From Campylobacteraceae bacterium (GTDB taxonomy: Bacteria; Campylobacterota; Campylobacteria; Campylobacterales; Sulfurovaceae): a stretch of 8,023 nt of DNA. This document shows, piece by piece, positions 1 through 5,788 of the stretch. Each line of letters starts with the position of its first letter. The first letter of the stretch is position 1. Where the stretch lies: NCBI GenBank assembly GCA_026982175.1, contig JALSHP010000376.1, positions 1 to 8,023 on the forward strand. Direction: 5' to 3'. The position numbers and the translations under genes were made by a program. The notes beneath the pieces are model-generated. The model did not search any database. It had not been told where the DNA came from and saw only the letters and a program-made list of their open reading frames with translations.

Positions 1-1
1 A

Positions 2-877
2 GCGATTGCTTACACTACCCCTGTTTACATTGTTTGTGATGATAAAGAGGCGATTAGTGGGCTTTTTTGTTCTCCTCGTAATTTGAGCTTTATTGAGATA
101 GATACCAACGATACTTGGATACGGGATTATGCTTATGTTTCGGTGGTAGAAAATGGTGAGGTGAAACTTTTGGATTTTGAGTTTAATGCTTGGGGTGAGA
201 AGTTTGCTTTTGAGTTAGACAATGAAGTTAATAAAAAGTTGCATAAAAAAGGCTATATGGGTGTGACACCACTGCAAAGCATAGATTTTGTGTTAGAGGG
301 TGGGTCGATTGAGTCTGATGGATTGGGGACGATTATGACCACTACTCGATGTTTGTGCAATGCCAATCGTAATGGTGGATTAAGTCGTGATGAGCTTGAA
401 GAGAAATTAAAAGACTATTTAGGAGCTAAAAGGGTTTTGTGGCTTGAACATGGTTATTTGGCTGGAGATGATACGGACAGTCACATTGATACCTTAGCTC
501 GTTTTGTGAGTGAAGATACGATTATGTATGTTCAAAGTTTAAATGTAGAAGATGAACACTATCTTGAACTTAAAAAGATGGAAGAGGAGTTAAAAAAGTT
601 TAAAGATAGTGAGGGAAAATTTTATAATTTACTGCCTCTACCTTTGCCCTCGGCTAAATATAATGTAGATAATCATCGGCTTCCTGCTACTTATGCTAAT
701 TTTTTAATTACAAATGGAGCATTGATTTACCCGACTTATGGTGTAGAAGAAGATAAGGTAGCCCATAAAATATTTAAAGATTTTTTTGTAGATAGAGAGA
801 TAATTCCTGTAGAGTGTAGTCGCTTGATTGAAGAGGGTGGTTCTTTGCACTGCTCTACAATGCAGATTCCCTTTTAA
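2..877 (+). CDS. aguA: Agmatine deiminase (agmatine iminohydrolase), 5'-truncated by window edge
   Basis: This enzyme hydrolyses agmatine to N-carbamoylputrescine and ammonia, the first step of the cytosolic AguA/AguB route to putrescine. The frame is open from base 2, so 291 C-terminal residues are visible; family members are usually about 330-370 residues, so only the N-terminus is missing. The first start-like codon (TTG at 83) lies inside the conserved fold and is not the real start. In visible numbering, guanidine-deiminase motifs appear in order: DTNDTWIRDY (34-43, substrate-binding Asp/Trp/Arg), VLEGGSIES (97-105), HGYLAGDDTDSHIDTLARF (150-168, catalytic His/Asp region) and EEGGSLHCST near the C-terminus, where Cys284 is the expected nucleophile. 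The protein stops only seven residues after that Cys, which is normal for the family. The partner gene aguB starts about 900 bp downstream on the same strand, beyond an oppositely oriented lipoprotein gene. The family assignment is very secure; the agmatine substrate is supported by the aguB neighbour. Confidence 0.95.
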   Translation, partial: AIAYTTPVYIVCDDKEAISGLFCSPRNLSFIEIDTNDTWIRDYAYVSVVENGEVKLLDFEFNAWGEKFAFELDNEVNKKLHKKGYMGVTPLQSIDFVLEGGSIESDGLGTIMTTTRCLCNANRNGGLSRDELEEKLKDYLGAKRVLWLEHGYLAGDDTDSHIDTLARFVSEDTIMYVQSLNVEDEHYLELKKMEEELKKFKDSEGKFYNLLPLPLPSAKYNVDNHRLPATYANFLITNGALIYPTYGVEEDKVAHKIFKDFFVDREIIPVECSRLIEEGGSLHCSTMQIPF

Positions 878-899
878 GTTAAAATAATTAAATGGCACG

Positions 900-984
900 G
901 CCCAACACCTTAAATATGAAAGTTATGCGTTAATTTCCATATCATAATTGTTAAAGTAAACCCCTTATGGTTAAGGTGCTGGGC
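900..984. repeat. Two-armed fold-back (three-way-junction) inverted-repeat element
   Basis: The ends, GCCCAACACCTTAA (900-913) and TTAAGGTGCTGGGC (971-984), are inverted repeats matching at 13 of 14 positions; the one mismatch is A905 against C979. The interior forms two further arms. Arm 1 pairs 914-921 with 934-942 (ATATGAAA against TTTCCATAT, one bulge). Arm 2 pairs CATAA (943-947) with TTATG (965-969) and can extend by GTT (950-952) with AAC (959-961). The arms abut the outer stem almost without unpaired bases, giving a Y-shaped fold. It lies between the convergent aguA and CAP-lipoprotein genes, so it could act as a transcript-end structure, a small RNA or a non-autonomous repeat. There is no U-tract directly after the outer stem, so it is not a textbook terminator. 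The pairing is directly seen; the role is unknown. Confidence 0.6.
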
Positions 985-1003
985 AATACTATTTAATAGT
1001 ATT
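985..1003. terminator. Possible weak bidirectional terminator hairpin
   Basis: AATACTAT (985-992) and ATAGTATT (996-1003) form a perfect 8-bp stem with loop TTA. It lies between the stop codons of two convergent genes, 8 bp from the end of the CAP lipoprotein gene. The stem is AT-rich and there is no long T-run on either side, so its strength as an intrinsic terminator is doubtful. Confidence 0.3.
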
Positions 1004-1010
1004 AAAGTTA

Positions 1011-1637
1011 TTATATCCTTTTACTCCCAAAATTTTGCCCCCAATAGACTTGGTAGGTACTATCATCTTTAATGACAATAGCAACACCTACTTGGGTATA
1101 GGTATTTTTCATGATATTAACACAGTGTCCAGGACTTTTCATCCATGCTTTCATCACCTCTTCTATGGTACGTTGTCCTCCTGCAATATTTTCTCCTACG
1201 GAGTAGTATCGTGTGTAACCATTGGCGACAATACGTTCATAAAATTTACTTGGCTTTCCATTTCCTGTAATATCATACTCTGTTCCTGAGCCATTATGAG
1301 AGAATGTGTCACTATAGGCTAAGTCATAAACATGTTCATGGGCAGCGACTTGGAGATGAGCATTCCATGTTAATTCAGGTACAGGTGGGAAGTAGCCTTT
1401 CTCTCCACAGGTATGCCCTTCACTTCGCTCTTTATTTATGGCATCTAAAAGTCTCTGTTGGTTAAGGTTTAATGCCTTTAATGTTTGTTTCTCTTTTGGA
1501 GAGAGCTTAGCAAAAGTACTATTGGTCTCTCTCTCTATAGAAGAACTATTTGTGATGTTTGTTCCACAAGCATTGAGTAGAAAACTGACTAAAAATAAAA
1601 CATAAAATCTTTTTTTGAAATTAAAACTGTACATCAT
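1011..1637 (-). CDS. CAP/SCP-domain (YkwD-like) lipoprotein
   Basis: This is a predicted membrane-anchored secreted protein of 208 residues. Residues 1-23 are a signal peptide with basic residues (K8 K9 R10), a hydrophobic core and a lipobox LNAC ending at Cys24, so Lgt and LspA should process it; Asn at the -2 position is slightly unusual. A polar linker (25-55) precedes a CAP domain at about 58-206. The domain carries the family's typical elements: HEHVYDLA (100-107), FSHNG (112-116), FYERIVANGY (132-141), GENIAGG (148-154), SPGHCVNIM (168-176) and YWGQNFG (198-204). His114, Glu134, Glu149 and His171 sit where the conserved CAP cavity residues are expected. Cys77 and Cys172 could form a disulfide. 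Two ATGs are in tandem; AAGGGG (1640-1645) is 5 nt from the second (1632-1634), making that the likelier start. The biochemical role of bacterial CAP proteins is mostly unknown. The gene separates aguA from aguB and has its own promoter. Confidence 0.9.
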   Translation of the reverse strand: MMYSFNFKKRFYVLFLVSFLLNACGTNITNSSSIERETNSTFAKLSPKEKQTLKALNLNQQRLLDAINKERSEGHTCGEKGYFPPVPELTWNAHLQVAAHEHVYDLAYSDTFSHNGSGTEYDITGNGKPSKFYERIVANGYTRYYSVGENIAGGQRTIEEVMKAWMKSPGHCVNIMKNTYTQVGVAIVIKDDSTYQVYWGQNFGSKRI

Positions 1638-1660
1638 CGCCCCTTACTGCTGATAGGTGA

Positions 1661-1669
1661 AGTATAACA
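1661..1669 (-). promoter_or_regulatory. Extended -10 promoter for the CAP lipoprotein gene
   Basis: Read on the minus strand the sequence is TGTTATACT, that is a TGn extension followed by TATACT (1661-1666). It lies about 24 bp upstream of the start codons, which would give a short leader containing the AAGGGG ribosome binding site at 1640-1645. No clear -35 box is seen, which is usual for Campylobacterota. Confidence 0.5.
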
Positions 1670-1750
1670 ATAAATAACTTAAAACAATATTTAACAAATA
1701 AGATTAAAAAAAAATAATATATCTCTTGTTATATATTCTTTAAGCTTTTA

Positions 1751-1759
1751 TGTTAGAAT
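1751..1759 (+). promoter_or_regulatory. Extended -10 promoter for aguB
   Basis: TGTTAGAAT is a TGn extension plus TAGAAT (1754-1759), 27 bp upstream of the aguB ATG, so the leader would be about 20 nt. The upstream DNA is T/A-rich and includes a run of nine A (1706-1714) in this divergent promoter region, which could act as bent or UP-like DNA. There is no strong -35 box. Confidence 0.45.
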
Positions 1760-1786
1760 CGTTTCAAAAAAATAGTACAAAGTAGT

Positions 1787-2659
1787 ATGATGAAAATAGC
1801 ATTAATTCAAAAGCGATATGCTTCGAGTAAAAAAAGAACAGTAAAAAAAACGGTAAAAGATATAAGCATTGCTGCTAAAGCAGGGGCTAAGTTAATTGTT
1901 TTACAAGAGTTACATCAAAATGAGTATTTTTGTCAGAGTGAAGATGTTAAGTTCTTTGATTATGCTTCTTCTTGGGAGAAAGATATAGTATTTTGGGGAG
2001 AAGTTGCACAAGAAAATGCTATTGTGTTAGTCACTTCACTTTTTGAGAGAAGAGCCGCAGGGTTATACCATAACACGGCAGTAGTATTTGAAACAGATGG
2101 AACAGTTGCAGGGAAATATAGGAAAATGCACATACCTGATGACCCTGGATTTTATGAGAAGTTTTACTTTAGCCCTGGAGATTTAGGGTTTGAACCCATT
2201 GAAACTTCGGTGGGAAAGTTAGGAGTGTTGATTTGTTGGGACCAATGGTACCCTGAAGCGGCACGGCTCATGACACTTAGGGGGGCTGAAATACTCATCT
2301 ATCCTACCGCAATTGGTTGGTTTGATGAAGATTCTAAAAAAGAGAAAAAACGTCAACTCGATGCTTGGATAACCATTCAGCGTTCTCACGCCATTGCCAA
2401 TGGTATTCCTGTGCTCAGCTGTAACCGTGTGGGTTTTGAGAAAGATAGTTCGGGTGTACTAGATGGAATACGTTTCTGGGGAAACTCTTTTGTTTGTGAT
2501 GCACAAGGTGAGATGATTGCTCATGCAGGTAAAAAAGAGACCATTTTGTATGCTACACTAGATAGAAAAAGAACTAAAGAGGTACGAGACATTTGGCCTT
2601 TTCTTCGTGACCGACGTATTGAATCATATCAAGATTTATTAAAGCGTTATTGTGATTAA
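1787..2659 (+). CDS. aguB: N-carbamoylputrescine amidase (nitrilase superfamily)
   Basis: This cytosolic enzyme hydrolyses N-carbamoylputrescine to putrescine, CO2 and ammonia, the step after AguA. It is 290 residues, the normal length. The nitrilase Glu-Lys-Cys triad is visible: Glu41 in LQELHQNEYF, Lys113 in YRKMHIPDDPGFYEKFYF and Cys150 in GVLICWDQWYPEAARL. The stretch PDDPGFYEKFYFSPGD and the following LICWDQWYPE are typical of the plant and bacterial carbamoylputrescine amidase subgroup rather than of general nitrilases. The N-terminus MMKIALIQ begins the first beta strand; ATGATG offers two in-frame starts (1787 or 1790), and no strong Shine-Dalgarno decides between them. It is transcribed from its own promoter in the divergent region shared with the CAP lipoprotein. 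The functional call is strengthened by aguA just upstream on the same strand. Confidence 0.95.
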   Translation: MMKIALIQKRYASSKKRTVKKTVKDISIAAKAGAKLIVLQELHQNEYFCQSEDVKFFDYASSWEKDIVFWGEVAQENAIVLVTSLFERRAAGLYHNTAVVFETDGTVAGKYRKMHIPDDPGFYEKFYFSPGDLGFEPIETSVGKLGVLICWDQWYPEAARLMTLRGAEILIYPTAIGWFDEDSKKEKKRQLDAWITIQRSHAIANGIPVLSCNRVGFEKDSSGVLDGIRFWGNSFVCDAQGEMIAHAGKKETILYATLDRKRTKEVRDIWPFLRDRRIESYQDLLKRYCD

Positions 2660-2663
2660 AATA

Positions 2664-2680
2664 TTAATCTAAAAGATTAA
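2664..2680 (+). terminator. Possible terminator or operator palindrome after aguB
   Basis: TTAATCT (2664-2670) and AGATTAA (2674-2680) are a perfect 7-bp inverted repeat with an AAA loop, 5 bp after the aguB stop. The T-run (TTTTTT, 2694-2699) begins 14 bp later, so the fit to an intrinsic terminator is poor. It could instead be an operator upstream of the lipoprotein gene at 2749. Confidence 0.3.
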
Positions 2681-2703
2681 CAAATATATTAGCTTTTTTC
2701 GCC

Positions 2704-2743
2704 TATACTTAAAAGAGTAATAACTATTTTAATATTTTAGGAG
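2704..2743 (+). promoter_or_regulatory. -10 box and ribosome binding site for the lysozyme-like lipoprotein
   Basis: TATACT at 2704-2709 follows a T-rich stretch and would start transcription at about 2716. AGGAG at 2739-2743 lies 5 nt before the ATG at 2749 and fixes the start of the lipoprotein gene. Confidence 0.45.
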
Positions 2744-2748
2744 AATAA

Positions 2749-3606
2749 ATGATTCAAAAAAAACTATGGTTAAGTGTAGCACTTGCCTCTTTATTGTTAA
2801 CATCCTGTGCAAAACAGCCAACAGCAGCAAGTGGTGGAGCGGCAATTGTCTATCCTAGTGATGTAACCAGACCCAAGCTTTCACAATATGAACTGAATGT
2901 AATATCTGAAAAGATTTATCAAAATGAGACTTCGGGTAACCCTAAGAATTTGATGTTTTGGTCTAAAAATGAGACATTCCCCTCAATAGGTATTGGGCAT
3001 TTTATTTGGTATCCACAAGGGCAACCAAAAGTGTTTGATGAAACTTTCCCTGCGATGATTGACTACTATATGGCACATAATGTTGAGATTCCTACTTGGT
3101 TACAATATGCTAGAAAAACAGGTGCACCTTGGCGTGACAGAGCAACGTTTGAGGGTTCACGTGGGGACAGAGAATTTCAACAGTTAGAAACCCTACTTTT
3201 AAATACCAAAGCCTTACAAACAGAATTTTTCTTTGACAGATTAACAGCGTCTATTCCTGAAATTGTTAAACATGTTGCCCCACAATATCGAGACCATATT
3301 GTCAATAACTATAATGCTTTAGCAGAGACTAAAGGTGGATGGTATCCATTGATTGATTATATCAATTTTAAAGGAAAAGGGATTAAATCAACCGAGAAAT
3401 ATAACAATCAAGGGTGGGGGCTACTTCAAGTTTTACAAAATATGAAACCTGTGCAAAAAGGACCATTTGCCTTAATGGAATTTTCACGTTCAGCCAAAGA
3501 GATTTTGGAGCGTAGAGTAAGAAATTCACCTCCTGCAAAGAATGAAAGAAGATGGATGAATGGTTGGACAAATCGGGTTAATGGTTACGCTACTTCAATT
3601 CTTTAG
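2749..3606 (+). CDS. Predicted outer-membrane lipoprotein with lysozyme-like motif
   Basis: The protein has 285 residues. A signal peptide (1-19) ends in lipobox LTSC, with lipidated Cys20 and Ala at +2, which would allow sorting to the outer membrane. After a short Ala/Gly/Ser-rich linker, the folded part (about 43-285) starts with VISEKIYQNETSG (51-63), followed by PSIGIGHFIWYP (78-89). The spacing of Glu60, Asn74/Glu75 and Ser79-Ile-Gly-Ile-Gly-His84 resembles the Glu/Asp/Thr active-site layout and TIGIGH motif of T4-type (GH24) lysozymes. The C-terminal QGWGLLQVL (221-229) and GWTNRVNGY (272-280) look like conserved signatures. A role in cutting or binding peptidoglycan is therefore an inference, not an established function; I recognise it only as a conserved hypothetical lipoprotein. 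AGGAG 5 nt before the ATG supports the start. Its 3' end overlaps the convergent kinase gene by 12 bp. Confidence 0.85.
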   Translation: MIQKKLWLSVALASLLLTSCAKQPTAASGGAAIVYPSDVTRPKLSQYELNVISEKIYQNETSGNPKNLMFWSKNETFPSIGIGHFIWYPQGQPKVFDETFPAMIDYYMAHNVEIPTWLQYARKTGAPWRDRATFEGSRGDREFQQLETLLLNTKALQTEFFFDRLTASIPEIVKHVAPQYRDHIVNNYNALAETKGGWYPLIDYINFKGKGIKSTEKYNNQGWGLLQVLQNMKPVQKGPFALMEFSRSAKEILERRVRNSPPAKNERRWMNGWTNRVNGYATSIL

Positions 3607-4815
3607 CGTTAATTCAAAAATATTGTGACCATCTTTATGGTAGTAGTTTAAACTGTAATTTAATCGTGTCGCAATATTGTGGACAATATAAAGCCCCAAT
3701 CCAAAACCTGCATTGCGTTTCTCCTCTTGGGTAAATGGCTCTAGGTAGTAGGAGAGGGGATGTTCTAAGCTTTGACCTTTGGAACGTACTTGTATGCTGT
3801 TTGTGTTGGTGCTAATTGTTGCATGGTTATCATCGGAATATTTTAAAGCATTGTCCAATAGATTTTTAATGGCAAGGGTTAAGAGTTTTACATCTGTTTT
3901 TAGTTTTTCATGCTCTGTATGAATACCAATACTCTCTTTGTCGCAGAGTAGTAGCTTAATGGCATTATTAATAATGGTGTCAATATTTTCCACGCTGATA
4001 TGCGGTTGAAACCCTTGTGTCGTTAACCGCTCAACATGGGCTAACTCACTTATAAGCTCATTCATTCGTTCAAAAGCACGAATAAGCATCTCTTTAGATG
4101 CACCATCTTCAACCATTTCAACGGCAATTCTTCCTCTTGTAATGGGTGTTTTGAGTTCATGCATCATGTTTCTCATAAAGAGATTTTTAGACTCTAAAAG
4201 ACTGCGAATATAGTGGAGAGCATCATCAAAACTCTTGGCAATTTTTCCAATCTCATCGGTGGAGCGTTGGTTGATTTTGATGCTCATGTTCCCTTGGGAG
4301 AACTCTTCTATCTGTTTGTGTAGCTTTTTTAAAGGGGAAAGCTTTTTCATAATACCAATGTAGAGTAAAATAAATAAGAGAATAATAACAGAAGCGATGA
4401 CTAGAGTAAGGGTTAATCTGGTGGTATGTGATTTCTTATCTTGAAGCATGAGACTGTAGCCAAAGCGTTGGAGATAGATATATTGGTTTTTTCCAATCTT
4501 AAAGACTTTCATTCGACCATAGACTGATTGGTTCTCGACAATGCTTTGAGGAGAGGTTAAAAGTAGGAGTTTACTCTCATCACGTGAGACGGGGCGAATC
4601 TCAAAGTCTTTGTAGAACTCTTTCTCTTTCTCTTTAGTCAATTTTAGTTTTGCTGTTGAGAGGAGTAGATTGGCAATGAGTTTATAGCGATTGAGTTGTT
4701 CTACTCTTTGGTACTCTTTATCCCATGAGATAAAGAGTAAAAGTGCTGAAATAATCAATACAAAAACAAGGGTAAAGAGGGTATTAATAAAGGCAGAGAC
4801 TGAAATATTTCGCAT
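3595..4815 (-). CDS. Sensor histidine kinase, ArsS-like
   Basis: This inner-membrane kinase (406 residues) partners the response regulator encoded just upstream. The order is: TM1 (about 10-29), a roughly 100-residue periplasmic sensor region (30-132), TM2 (133-156), HAMP (157-208), a dimerisation/phosphoacceptor helix with MMHELKTPI (His219 phosphorylated), and the ATPase domain. The N box is KNLLDNALKYS (317-327, Asn318/Asn322), an F-box-like EPFTQ lies at 359-363, and the G2 box is GFGLGLYIV (370-378). The G1 box is degenerate (VRSKGQSL, 343-350) and lacks the usual DxGxG aspartate. Overall it resembles the ArsS kinases of Campylobacterota, which in Helicobacter pylori respond to acid. The periplasmic part here contains only one His (130), next to TM2, so the signal may differ. 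Its ATG overlaps the regulator's stop by 1 nt (TAATG), implying translational coupling. No terminator follows; its last 12 bp overlap the convergent lipoprotein gene. Confidence 0.9.
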   Translation of the reverse strand: MRNISVSAFINTLFTLVFVLIISALLLFISWDKEYQRVEQLNRYKLIANLLLSTAKLKLTKEKEKEFYKDFEIRPVSRDESKLLLLTSPQSIVENQSVYGRMKVFKIGKNQYIYLQRFGYSLMLQDKKSHTTRLTLTLVIASVIILLFILLYIGIMKKLSPLKKLHKQIEEFSQGNMSIKINQRSTDEIGKIAKSFDDALHYIRSLLESKNLFMRNMMHELKTPITRGRIAVEMVEDGASKEMLIRAFERMNELISELAHVERLTTQGFQPHISVENIDTIINNAIKLLLCDKESIGIHTEHEKLKTDVKLLTLAIKNLLDNALKYSDDNHATISTNTNSIQVRSKGQSLEHPLSYYLEPFTQEEKRNAGFGLGLYIVHNIATRLNYSLNYYHKDGHNIFELTLKN

Positions 4816-5477
4816 TAAACTTTCTCGGTTAACAGATACCCTATGCCTCGTACAGGCTTAATATAGGTGTTAACAGGGTCAATTAAAGAGAGTTTATGGC
4901 GAATACGTGAGATAATAACATCAATATTCTTAATGGAAGAGTTGTCATCTATATGTTCGGCATCATAGAGCAGTTGTTCACGTGAAATGGCAGAGTCAGC
5001 ATGTTGAATCAGTATGCTAAGCACTTCAAACTCCGCGGCGGTTAAATCTAGCATAATATTTTTAAAAATAATCGAACGGGCTTCTACATTTAACTGAAAG
5101 AGTTGGTGACTATTATTGGCTTGGAGCATTTTTTGGGTACGTCGTAAAATGGTTTTGATACGTGTAACCAACTCCCTTGGGTCATAAGGTTTTGGCATAT
5201 AGTCATCAGCCCCTCTCTCTAGTGCAATGACTTTGTCGGTAATGTCATCCCGTGCAGAGGAGACAATGATGGGGATATTGGAGGTTTTACGAATTTTAGG
5301 AATGACCTCTAGCCCATCAATGCCAGGCAGTGTTAAATCTAAAATAAGCAGATCAAAATCCTCTTGGGTTAGATGAGAAAGCCCAATGTAAGGCTCTTCA
5401 ACAGAGGTGACTTGAATGTCAAACTTATTAAGATATTGGGTGAGAATTTCGGCGATTTCATAGTCATCTTCAATCAT
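4815..5477 (-). CDS. OmpR-family response regulator, ArsR-like (true start probably 10-15 bp upstream)
   Basis: This is the DNA-binding partner of the downstream kinase; phosphorylation should control its binding to promoters. Numbered from the ATG at 5477 (220 residues), the receiver domain (1-112) has the acidic pocket Glu3-Asp4-Asp5, phosphoacceptor Asp47 (LLILDLTLPGIDG), switch Ser74 and Lys96 (YMPKPYDP). A winged-helix DNA-binding domain occupies about 140-218 (LTAAEFEVLSILI through YIKPVRGIGYLL). Starting at 5477 removes most of the first beta strand. The in-frame codons directly upstream encode I-I-K-I-L before this Met, giving the canonical family beginning IKILMIEDD, and an AAGGA Shine-Dalgarno (5499-5503) sits too far (21 nt) from the ATG. 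The real start is probably ATT at 5492 or ATA at 5489. It is first in a two-gene operon with the kinase. Family call secure; the arsenic or acid role is not shown by sequence. Confidence 0.9.
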   Translation of the reverse strand: MIEDDYEIAEILTQYLNKFDIQVTSVEEPYIGLSHLTQEDFDLLILDLTLPGIDGLEVIPKIRKTSNIPIIVSSARDDITDKVIALERGADDYMPKPYDPRELVTRIKTILRRTQKMLQANNSHQLFQLNVEARSIIFKNIMLDLTAAEFEVLSILIQHADSAISREQLLYDAEHIDDNSSIKNIDVIISRIRHKLSLIDPVNTYIKPVRGIGYLLTEKV

Positions 5478-5498
5478 TAAAATTTTTATAATAATAAA

Positions 5499-5503
5499 TC
5501 CTT
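5499..5503 (-). promoter_or_regulatory. Ribosome binding site that implies an upstream non-ATG start for the response regulator
   Basis: On the minus strand AAGGA lies 6 nt before ATT (5492-5490) and 9 nt before ATA (5489-5487), but 21 nt before the first ATG (5477-5475). The in-frame stop TAA at 5504-5502 overlaps it, so no earlier start is possible. The site is partly inside the small inverted repeat CCTTAATAAGG (5500-5510), which could mask it. Confidence 0.5.
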
Positions 5504-5529
5504 ATTAAGGTTAAATGCTGTTTAGGGTA

Positions 5530-5538
5530 ATCATATCA
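5530..5538 (-). promoter_or_regulatory. Extended -10 promoter for the two-component operon
   Basis: The minus strand reads TGATATGAT, a TGn extension followed by TATGAT (5530-5535). Transcription would begin near 5523 and leave a leader of about 30 nt that includes the AAGGA site. No convincing -35 box is present. Confidence 0.45.
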
Positions 5539-5614
5539 TGGGAAGGATAAAAAATAAGAACAAACAGAAGCTTTTATCATTGCTTACAAGAACTATTACA
5601 AAGGAGGTCTAAAT

Positions 5615-5674
5615 ATGTTCTATCAAGGGAGTATATTTCAAAGGAGTTTCAATTACATACTTAATAACTTGTGA
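5615..5674 (+). CDS. Possible 19-residue small protein or leader peptide
   Basis: ATG at 5615 opens a 19-codon frame (MFYQGSIFQRSFNYILNNL) ending in TGA at 5672. It is preceded by AAAGGAGGT (5600-5608), fully complementary to the 16S rRNA 3' end, with a 6-nt spacer; this is the strongest ribosome binding site in the window. A possible -10, TATCAT, lies at 5575-5580. The peptide is short, weakly hydrophobic and basic, with no recognisable domain. It lies on the lgt strand, 148 bp before lgt. It is not obviously an attenuator, since it has no run of one amino acid's codons and no terminator follows. The purine repeats inside it could equally be a regulator's binding sites, so coding status is uncertain. 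Confidence 0.35.
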   Translation: MFYQGSIFQRSFNYILNNL

Positions 5675-5744
5675 ACAATGTTGAGACATCTGCTTGTCTT
5701 AGTAAAATTATAATCTAATAGAATTAATCATCAACCAACGAATA

Positions 5745-5761
5745 ATTAACCAATAGTTAAT
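5745..5761. promoter_or_regulatory. Inverted repeat upstream of the lgt promoter, possible operator
   Basis: ATTAAC (5745-5750) and GTTAAT (5756-5761) are perfect inverted half-sites with a 5-bp spacer. They lie just upstream of the lgt -10 box, about where a -35 region or regulator would be. The sequence is AT-rich, so chance occurrence is quite possible. Confidence 0.3.
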
Positions 5762-5782
5762 GGTCTATCATAATATAAATGA

Positions 5783-5788
5783 TATAAT
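5783..5788 (+). promoter_or_regulatory. -10 box for lgt
   Basis: A perfect TATAAT consensus lies 33 bp upstream of the chosen lgt start, predicting a leader of about 27 nt that contains GGGGA (5812-5816). The -35 region is not conserved. Confidence 0.5.

Noticed and set aside
83..877. aguA starting at TTG 83
   Set aside because: The frame is open back to base 2 and the upstream residues belong to the enzyme fold; the family is longer, so the gene is simply cut by the window.
900..984. Integron attC site: GCCCAAC matches the R'' consensus RYYYAAC, and GTTATGCG-like text occurs inside
   Set aside because: The right end reads GCTGGGC, lacking the GTT needed at the cleavage site. The interior forms two separate hairpins rather than one attC stem, and no integrase or gene cassettes are visible.
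900..984. Hammerhead-type ribozyme suggested by the three-way junction
   Set aside because: The conserved CUGANGA core is absent on both strands.
2664..2699. Strong intrinsic terminator after aguB
   Set aside because: The 7-bp stem is AT-rich and the T-run starts 14 bp after it, so it is listed only as a weak candidate.
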